Of a stretch of DNA of 36,274 nt, positions 31,594-36,274 are shown piece by piece (within the stretch, counting starts at the first letter, position 1; each line of letters opens with the position of its first letter). The notes below the pieces were generated by a model. It was given only the letters and a program-made list of their open reading frames with translations. It had not been told where the DNA came from and searched no databases. The position numbers and the translations under genes were made by a program. The DNA comes from Rhodoferax sp. (GTDB lineage Bacteria > Pseudomonadota > Gammaproteobacteria > Burkholderiales > Burkholderiaceae_C). The stretch spans positions 1 to 36,274 of the forward strand of contig NZ_JAMPXE010000018.1 of NCBI RefSeq assembly GCF_023701345.1. The letters are read 5' to 3'.

Positions 31594-33186
31594 ATGAGCA
31601 ACCCCAAATTCATGAGCGCGGCACAGGCCACCAGTCTCATCAACGACAACGACACCGTGGCCCTGATGGGCGGTGGCGGCGGGCTGATGGAGGCCACCTG
31701 CCTGTTCGAAGCCGTGCAGGCGCGCTTTCTGGATACACAAACGCCGCGCCATCTCACGGTGGTGCACGCGCTGGGCATCGGCGACAAAAAGACCAAGGGC
31801 ATGAACTGTTTTGCGCACGAGGGTCTGGTCAGGAAAGTCATCGGCGGGCACTGGGTCTGGTCACCCACCATGCAGCAACTGGCGCAGGATGAAAAGATCG
31901 AGGCCTACATCCTGCCCGGCGGCGTCTCCAGCCAGCTGCTGCGTGAAATCGGTGCCGGCCGGCCGGGCTTGTTCACCCATGTGGGGCTGGGCACGGTGTG
32001 TGATCCGCGCCAGGGCGGTGGCCGCATGAACGCCTCGGCCAGGGACGATCTGGCGGAAGTGGTGCAGATGGACGGGCGCGAGTATCTGCGCTACAAGCCG
32101 TTTCCGGTCAACGTGGCGCTGGTACGCGCCAGCGCCGCCGACGAAGACGGCAACATCAGTTTCGAGCATGAAGTCGCCAATGTGGACGCCCAGTCGCTGG
32201 CGCTGGCCGCGCGCAACAGCGGTGGCAAGGTGATAGTGCAGGTCAGGGAGCGCCTGCCCAAGGGTGCGCTCAAGGCTCGCGAGGTGCGCATTCCTTCGGC
32301 CTGGGTCGATGCCATCGTGGTCGATCCGCAGCAAAAAGCCAGCTACGACATTGACTTCGATCCGGCCCTGAGCGGCGAGCTGACAGGGGAAGCGCGTTAC
32401 CGGAGCGAGGCGGCCGACCATCAGGCTGAAATTGCGGCGGCCAACATCGCTTTCAGTGAACGCCAGGCGGTGGCCCGCCGTGCCGCGCTGGAGCTGTTCA
32501 ACACCGGCAAGGCCCGCCCGGTCGTCAACTACGGTGTCGGCGTGCCCGACGCGGTGGCCAAGCTGATTGCCGCGCGCGGTGAACAGCACCGCATTTACCA
32601 GACCATTGAACACGGCACCTATGGCGGCACCCTGATGGACGGCGTGTTATTTGGCTACGCCCGCAATGCCACCGCCATGCTCGACGCCGCCACGCAGTTC
32701 GACTTTTATGCCGGTGGCGGCCTCGACGTCGCTTTTTTGGGCTTTGGTGAATTCGATGCGCAGGGCAACGTCAACGTCAGCAAACTCGGCGGGCTGACGG
32801 TCGGGCCTGGCGGCTTCATTGACATTGCCCAGAACGCCCGCAAAGTGGTGTTTTGCGGCACCATGGCCGCCAAGGGCGTCAAGCTCCATACCGGCGACGG
32901 TCAGATGCGAGTGCTGCAACAAGGCGCCATCAAAAAGCTGCTGCCCCAGGTGGAGCAAATCACCTTCAGCGGCAGTGAGGCGCTCAAGCGCGGTCAAACC
33001 GTGCTGTTCCTGACCGAACGCGCCAGCTTCCGGCTCACCGCCCAGGGCGTCGAGCTGTTTGAAATTGCCCCGGGCGTAGACTTGCAGCGCGACGTGCTGG
33101 ACCAGATGGATTTTGTCCCGCGCCTGGGCCCCGCGCTGGCCGTCATGCCGGCCGATTTGTTTACCGCCAACGCCACATCGTCATGA
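31594..33186 (+). CDS. Family I CoA-transferase (propionate/acetate CoA-transferase type)
   Basis: A 530-residue single-chain CoA-transferase of the YdiF/Pct type, with the alpha- and beta-like halves fused (about 1-260 and 290-520). The catalytic Glu is Glu339 in TIEHGTYGG, the position of Glu333 in YdiF; GGVSSQLLREIGAGRPG and CDPRQGGG are family segments. It moves CoA from an acyl-CoA such as acetyl- or succinyl-CoA to a carboxylic acid. Together with the adjacent acyl-CoA dehydrogenase and AroE it suggests activation of a hydroaromatic acid as a CoA thioester. It overlaps aroE by 4 nt. Confidence 0.9.
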   Translation: MSNPKFMSAAQATSLINDNDTVALMGGGGGLMEATCLFEAVQARFLDTQTPRHLTVVHALGIGDKKTKGMNCFAHEGLVRKVIGGHWVWSPTMQQLAQDEKIEAYILPGGVSSQLLREIGAGRPGLFTHVGLGTVCDPRQGGGRMNASARDDLAEVVQMDGREYLRYKPFPVNVALVRASAADEDGNISFEHEVANVDAQSLALAARNSGGKVIVQVRERLPKGALKAREVRIPSAWVDAIVVDPQQKASYDIDFDPALSGELTGEARYRSEAADHQAEIAAANIAFSERQAVARRAALELFNTGKARPVVNYGVGVPDAVAKLIAARGEQHRIYQTIEHGTYGGTLMDGVLFGYARNATAMLDAATQFDFYAGGGLDVAFLGFGEFDAQGNVNVSKLGGLTVGPGGFIDIAQNARKVVFCGTMAAKGVKLHTGDGQMRVLQQGAIKKLLPQVEQITFSGSEALKRGQTVLFLTERASFRLTAQGVELFEIAPGVDLQRDVLDQMDFVPRLGPALAVMPADLFTANATSS

Positions 33187-34010
33187 CCGACCTTTATGCC
33201 GTGATCGGCAACCCCATCAGCCAGACCAAGTCGCCGTTCATCCATGGCCTGTACGCCAAAGCCTGCGGGCAGGACATGGCCTACACCGCTTTGGAGGGGC
33301 CGCTTGGCGGTTTTTCCGGCGCCGTCGATGCGTTTCGCGCCGCGGGCGGACGCGGCCTGAACGTGACCGTGCCGTTCAAGATGGACGCCTGCGCCTATGC
33401 CACCACGCTGTCCGAGCGGGCGCGCCTGGCCGGTGCGGTCAACGCGCTGAAGTTCGAGGGCGACCAGGTCTGGGGTGAGAACTTTGACGGCATGGGCCTG
33501 GTGCGCGATGTGACGCACAACCTGGGAATTGCACTGCGCAACAAGCGCGTGCTGCTGCTGGGTGCCGGCGGTGCCGCGCGCGGGGCCTTGTTGCCCTTTC
33601 TTCACGAGCAGCCGGCCAGCCTGACGATTGTCAACCGCACGCTGTCCAAAGCGGTGACGCTGGCGGCAGAGGTCGCCTCCCAGGCGCAGGTCACGGCCTG
33701 TGGCTACGTCGGTCTGGCAGGGCAAGCGTTTGATCTGGTCTTCAACGCCACGTCGGCCAGCCTGCGTGGCGAGTTGCCGCCGGTTCCAGCCACTGTTTTT
33801 GCACCGGGCTGTCTGGCTTACGAACTGGCCTATGGCAAGGGTCTGACGCCGTTTTTGCGGCTGGCAAAAAACGCAGGGGCGGCACCTCTTGCCGATGGTG
33901 TCGGCATGCTGGCCGAGCAGGCCGCCGAGGCATTTTTGTGGTGGCGTGGCGTGCGGCCAGACACCCGACCGGTCATTGCGCAATTGACCGTGCCCCTGTC
34001 CGGGTCGTAG
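33183..34010 (+). CDS. aroE: Shikimate dehydrogenase (near-canonical AroE)
   Basis: A 275-residue AroE with the best agreement of the three in the window: NPISQTKSPFIHG carries Thr15 and Ser17 at the carboxylate-binding pair, Lys66 (VPFK) and Asp102 (ENFDGMGL) are catalytic, Asn87 is present, GAGGAARGALLPF is the nucleotide loop, and FNATSASLRGE the NATS motif. It reduces 3-dehydroshikimate with NADPH, or runs backwards in catabolism. The usual NTD is NFD here. It is translationally coupled (ATGA) to the CoA-transferase gene, which suggests a catabolic role, though it could be the biosynthetic copy. Type I aroD lies nearby on the other strand. Confidence 0.9.
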   Translation: MTDLYAVIGNPISQTKSPFIHGLYAKACGQDMAYTALEGPLGGFSGAVDAFRAAGGRGLNVTVPFKMDACAYATTLSERARLAGAVNALKFEGDQVWGENFDGMGLVRDVTHNLGIALRNKRVLLLGAGGAARGALLPFLHEQPASLTIVNRTLSKAVTLAAEVASQAQVTACGYVGLAGQAFDLVFNATSASLRGELPPVPATVFAPGCLAYELAYGKGLTPFLRLAKNAGAAPLADGVGMLAEQAAEAFLWWRGVRPDTRPVIAQLTVPLSGS

Positions 34011-34020
34011 CGCCTGCTGG

Positions 34021-34040
34021 CGCTGCCGGGCAAGGCAGCG
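34021..34040. terminator. Possible hairpin between convergent aroE and GDT1 genes
   Basis: CGCTGCC and GGCAGCG (7-bp arms) enclose six bases between the two convergent gene ends. There is no T-run on either side, so it is at most a weak or Rho-assisted terminator. Confidence 0.35.
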
Positions 34041-34065
34041 GTTCAAAGCTGGACCCGGTCAGTCG

Positions 34066-34641
34066 CTACTGAAACAATTTGTCCACCTGGAAGATGGTGA
34101 GCAAACCCATGACGGCGAAGATGCCTGCCGCGATGGCGTGAACCAACTTCATCGGGATCCTGGCGGCAAACTTGTTGCCAACAAACACGGCCGGAACGTC
34201 AGCCAACAACATCCCCAATGTGGTTCCGGCAATCACCATCAGGGGCGCGCCATAGTGGGCCGCCAAGGCGACCGTCGCAATCTGCGTTTTGTCGCCCATC
34301 TCTGCCAGAAAGAAGGTGACCAGGGTCGCACCAAAGACGCCAAGATGTTTGGCCACCTGAGTCTCCTCTTCCTCGATTTTGTCGGGGATCAGCGTCCAGA
34401 TGGCCATTCCAATGAATGAGCCGCCCAGAACCCAACGCATGACGTCCGGGCTGACAACCGAGGTAATCCAGGCACCCAGCGCACCCGCCAATCCATGGTT
34501 CGCCAGCGTGGCAACCAGGATCCCGGCAATGATGGGAACGGGCTTCTTGAAGCGTGCCGCCAGGATGAATGCCAGAAGTTGGGTCTTGTCGCCGATTTCA
34601 GCGAGGGCGACGACACCCGTAGAGATAAATAGAGCTTCCAT
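34066..34641 (-). CDS. GDT1/UPF0016-family membrane protein, probable manganese exporter
   Basis: A 191-residue inner-membrane protein with six membrane segments in two repeats, each bearing the family motif E-x-G-D-[KR]-[TS]: EIGDKTQ (15-21) and EMGDKTQ (114-120). The TMEM165/GDT1 family moves Mn2+ (and Ca2+) out of the cytosol against protons. The start was placed at ATG 34641, the family N-terminus; an in-frame ATG at 34677 falls within the riboswitch region and is not favoured. A yybP-ykoY-type leader precedes it, which supports Mn2+ as substrate. Confidence 0.9.
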   Translation of the reverse strand: MEALFISTGVVALAEIGDKTQLLAFILAARFKKPVPIIAGILVATLANHGLAGALGAWITSVVSPDVMRWVLGGSFIGMAIWTLIPDKIEEEETQVAKHLGVFGATLVTFFLAEMGDKTQIATVALAAHYGAPLMVIAGTTLGMLLADVPAVFVGNKFAARIPMKLVHAIAAGIFAVMGLLTIFQVDKLFQ

Positions 34642-34669
34642 GAGGGGGTTCCAAGGCCAGACAAAAACA

Positions 34670-34820
34670 ATGACCATGAAGCCCCCCCAGCCAAACCGGA
34701 AGCAACATGGTCAAAGGTCTTGTCAAGTTTGAAACCGCTTGCGCCATGGTCAAACGATGACCAAGTATGTTGACGCAAGCCCCTCCGAATTGCTCGAAGG
34801 GAGACTACTCCCCAGTGACA
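34670..34820 (-). promoter_or_regulatory. yybP-ykoY manganese riboswitch
   Basis: On the minus strand the leader contains the family's two hallmark loops: GGGGAGTAG (34805-34813) and GTCAACATAC (34765-34774), separated by a hairpin region. Towards the gene a further stem and ATGGTCAT lie near the start of the exporter. A possible -10 (TAAAAT, 34826-34831) sits just upstream. Mn2+-bound yybP-ykoY RNAs turn on exporter genes, and the gene downstream is of the expected family. The two loops are seen; exact ends are estimated. Confidence 0.85.
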
Positions 34821-34900
34821 GGCGAATTTTAGCAGACGTGACTAGCCTGTTGGCAGCGGACGGGCCATGGCCAACAACGGGTCCGAACGTTAATCAACGC

Positions 34901-35683
34901 TTACTTGCCGCCCATCGACTTCTGCAAAATCGCCAGCGCCGTGTTCAGGTCTTCGATCGGCACCTGACCGGGTGCCGAGCTGCTGGCCCCCACGGCAAAG
35001 GTCAGGGCGGAGCCAAAGGTCCAGCCAAACAGGCGCGTCATGGCGCCATAAGGCCCCATCGACATGGAAATCAGCGGGATGCGCAGCTTTTTGCTGGCTT
35101 CGCGGGTGGCGGTCAGGAGCGTCAGCACGTCGTCCAGATCGCGCGGCATCACCGCCACCTTGGCCACGTCGGCCCCCAACTGGTCGGCGGTCAGGAATTT
35201 GCTCGCCAGCGTTTCCAGACCCGGCGTATAAGAGAAATTGTGGAACGACAGCACCAGCTTGATGTCGTTGGCCCTGGCCGCCGTGCGCACCAGAGCGATG
35301 TTGGCCGTGTCGTTGGCCATTTCATAGTCGATCAGGTCAATGCTCCTGCTCTCGCAGACCGCCGTGTACATGGCGATGACTTGCGCTTCGTTGATGGCAA
35401 TTTTTTCACCGCCCTCGAGGGTGGAGCGGCGGGTGAACAGCAACGGGATGCTGCCGGCGGCCTGCTTGATCGCCTTGGCTGCGGCAATGACGGCGGCGGT
35501 GTCGCCGATGGCTTCAAAAAAATCAACGCGCCATTCCAGCACGTCTGGCTGCTTGGGCAGCACCACGGCCAGTTCAGCCATAAGCTGGTCCAGTGTGCGG
35601 CCCACCAGCGGCGTGCAGATCAGCGGAAATTTGCCGCCTGCGATGGGTTGGCCATGTAATTCAATGGGTCTGGATGTTTGCAT
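34901..35683 (-). CDS. aroD: Type I 3-dehydroquinate dehydratase
   Basis: A 260-residue type I dehydroquinase, which works through a Schiff base. Visible residues are Glu50/Arg52 (LEWRVDFF), His148 (SFHNF), the Schiff-base Lys175 (AKVAVMP) and Arg217 (GAMTRLFGWTFGS). All match the family. ATG 35683 with GGAGC upstream is the start; the frame runs on but without a site. It turns 3-dehydroquinate into 3-dehydroshikimate. Having both type I and type II enzymes near AroE-family genes is unusual. An intrinsic terminator ends only about 16 bases upstream of the start. Confidence 0.93.
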   Translation of the reverse strand: MQTSRPIELHGQPIAGGKFPLICTPLVGRTLDQLMAELAVVLPKQPDVLEWRVDFFEAIGDTAAVIAAAKAIKQAAGSIPLLFTRRSTLEGGEKIAINEAQVIAMYTAVCESRSIDLIDYEMANDTANIALVRTAARANDIKLVLSFHNFSYTPGLETLASKFLTADQLGADVAKVAVMPRDLDDVLTLLTATREASKKLRIPLISMSMGPYGAMTRLFGWTFGSALTFAVGASSSAPGQVPIEDLNTALAILQKSMGGK

Positions 35684-35699
35684 GTTTTGCTCCGTTAAT

Positions 35700-35736
35700 A
35701 AAAAAGCCTGCCAGCGCCACGAGGGCACAGGCAGGC
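35700..35736 (-). terminator. Intrinsic terminator after the aldehyde dehydrogenase gene
   Basis: On the minus strand a 7-bp GCCTGCC/GGCAGGC stem (arms 35730-35736 and 35706-35712) with a partly paired loop is followed by six T. The stem begins about 25 bases past the stop at 35761. The T-run ends only 16 bases before the aroD start codon, so aroD needs a promoter within this stretch or read-through. Confidence 0.8.
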
Positions 35737-35760
35737 ACTTTACGCCATTCCAGGGCCTGA

Positions 35761-36274
35761 TCAGCAGGCGCTGGCCATGTCCTCGGCGGTGAATTCGCCT
35801 TCTTCCAGCGCCGGGTCATAGAACTCGCCGAACAGCTCCTGGTCAGAGGGGCGGTCTTCCGGAATCGGCACCGACACCCAGGTGGTGTTCATGTAGTGCT
35901 TGAGGCTGACGTTTTCAGAGATCACGTTGCCGCCCCAGGTGCCGCAGCCCAGGCTCGACGTCATCGGCATGCCGTTGTTGAAAGCGCCGGCGTTGGCTTT
36001 GGATTGCGGCTGGCGCACCATCATGCGGCTCACCGGCGCGGCCATGGCCAGCTGGTGGATGTGCTCGGGGTTGAATGAGTAGATGCCGCAGGAGTGGCCC
36101 TTGCCGCCCACGTTGTAGATGCCGCGCATCATGTTCAGGGCTTCGTCAAAGGTGCCGTACTTGTACACCGCCAGCAGCGTGGTGAGCTTTTCGCCCGAGT
36201 AGGGGTACTCTTTGCCAATGCCGTCACCGCGCACGATGATGAACTTGCGGTCAGCCGGGATGCTGAAACCCGCG
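35761..36274 (-). CDS. Acylating aldehyde dehydrogenase, C-terminal part
   Basis: Partial: about 170 C-terminal residues are in the window and the frame stays open to the right edge (no start seen). The segments GTFDEALNMMRGIYNVGGKGHSCGIYS and GCGTWGGNVISENVSLKHYMNTT are typical of the CoA-acylating aldehyde dehydrogenases (EutE, AdhE N-domain, sulfoacetaldehyde dehydrogenase SauS). They oxidise an aldehyde to an acyl-CoA; the catalytic Cys and NAD domain are outside the window. The ending (DQELFGEFYDPALEEGE) is acidic and I cannot assign a subfamily from it. A terminator follows. Confidence 0.8.
   Translation of the reverse strand, partial: AGFSIPADRKFIIVRGDGIGKEYPYSGEKLTTLLAVYKYGTFDEALNMMRGIYNVGGKGHSCGIYSFNPEHIHQLAMAAPVSRMMVRQPQSKANAGAFNNGMPMTSSLGCGTWGGNVISENVSLKHYMNTTWVSVPIPEDRPSDQELFGEFYDPALEEGEFTAEDMASAC

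Noticed and set aside
30559-31851. Open frame of 430 codons on the minus strand opposite the acyl-CoA dehydrogenase
   Set aside because: Antisense shadow, His-rich, no domain, and no ribosome site or operon context.
32994-34046. Open frame of 350 codons on the minus strand opposite aroE
   Set aside because: Antisense shadow of aroE and the CoA-transferase end; composition rich in Gln, Arg and Gly without known motifs.
34642-34677. Longer N-terminus for the GDT1 exporter (12 extra residues)
   Set aside because: The extra part lies in the riboswitch region and the family begins at MEALF; no ribosome site favours the upstream ATG.
1-36274. CRISPR arrays, tRNA or rRNA genes, integrases, phage genes
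   Set aside because: No regularly spaced direct repeats, no RNA gene signatures and no recombinase-like protein were seen in reading both strands; a covariance search was not possible.

Overview
The window looks like the chromosome of a Burkholderiales bacterium, most likely in the Comamonadaceae (Rhodoferax or Polaromonas type). The grounds are high GC, dense head-to-tail operons, a periplasmic Cys-type formate dehydrogenase, TRAP and tripartite tricarboxylate (TTT, TctC/Bug) transporters, and the general flavour of the proteins. No rRNA, tRNA, CRISPR array, transposase or phage gene was found. The genus is an inference.

Layout. Positions 1-4449 (minus) hold a respiratory formate dehydrogenase operon read as formate-region Tat protein, alpha, beta, small lipoprotein, gamma (cut by the left edge), with a near-consensus FNR box at about -40. 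Positions 4702-14597 (plus) hold a TetR regulator, then a TRAP transporter (dctQ, dctM, dctP), a type II dehydroquinase, an AroE-like dehydrogenase, an HMG-CoA-lyase-like enzyme, an AEC carrier, a thioesterase, an amidohydrolase of the 2-pyrone-4,6-dicarboxylate hydrolase type, a HAD phosphatase and a TauE/SafE permease. Positions 24253-16228 (minus) form a second operon: AroE-like, tctC, tctB, tctA, an HPPD-like protein, a 3-dehydroshikimate-dehydratase-like TIM barrel, a PcaB-like lyase and an AEC carrier, followed by an NhaP2-type antiporter. It diverges from a PcaR/PobR-type IclR regulator (24407), which is followed by an FUSC-type exporter and an atypical SDR. Positions 28284-34010 hold a LysR regulator divergent from a Gfo/Idh oxidoreductase, an acyl-CoA dehydrogenase, a family I CoA-transferase and a third AroE. 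The right end has a GDT1/UPF0016 manganese exporter behind a yybP-ykoY riboswitch, a type I dehydroquinase (aroD), and the 3' end of an acylating aldehyde dehydrogenase.

How the genes fit together. About 30 kb carries three separately regulated operons (TetR, IclR, LysR), each with an AroE-family dehydrogenase, plus one type I and one type II dehydroquinase and two different solute-binding-protein transporters. This reads as an island for uptake and breakdown of hydroaromatic or shikimate/quinate-like acids. The most unusual part is the IclR-controlled operon. It has homologues of the two halves of bacterial QuiC1 as separate genes in reversed order, and a PcaB homologue, yet the expected metal ligands or signature residues are substituted in all three. 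Two of the three AroE proteins also lack the serine pair that binds the shikimate carboxylate. My inference is that the operon acts on a related but non-standard substrate, or that some of these proteins are non-catalytic. No protocatechuate dioxygenase lies in the window.

There is no gene-free stretch over 300 bases. The larger gaps (4450-4701, 5401-5517, 24254-24406, 34642-34900) hold the regulatory sites listed.
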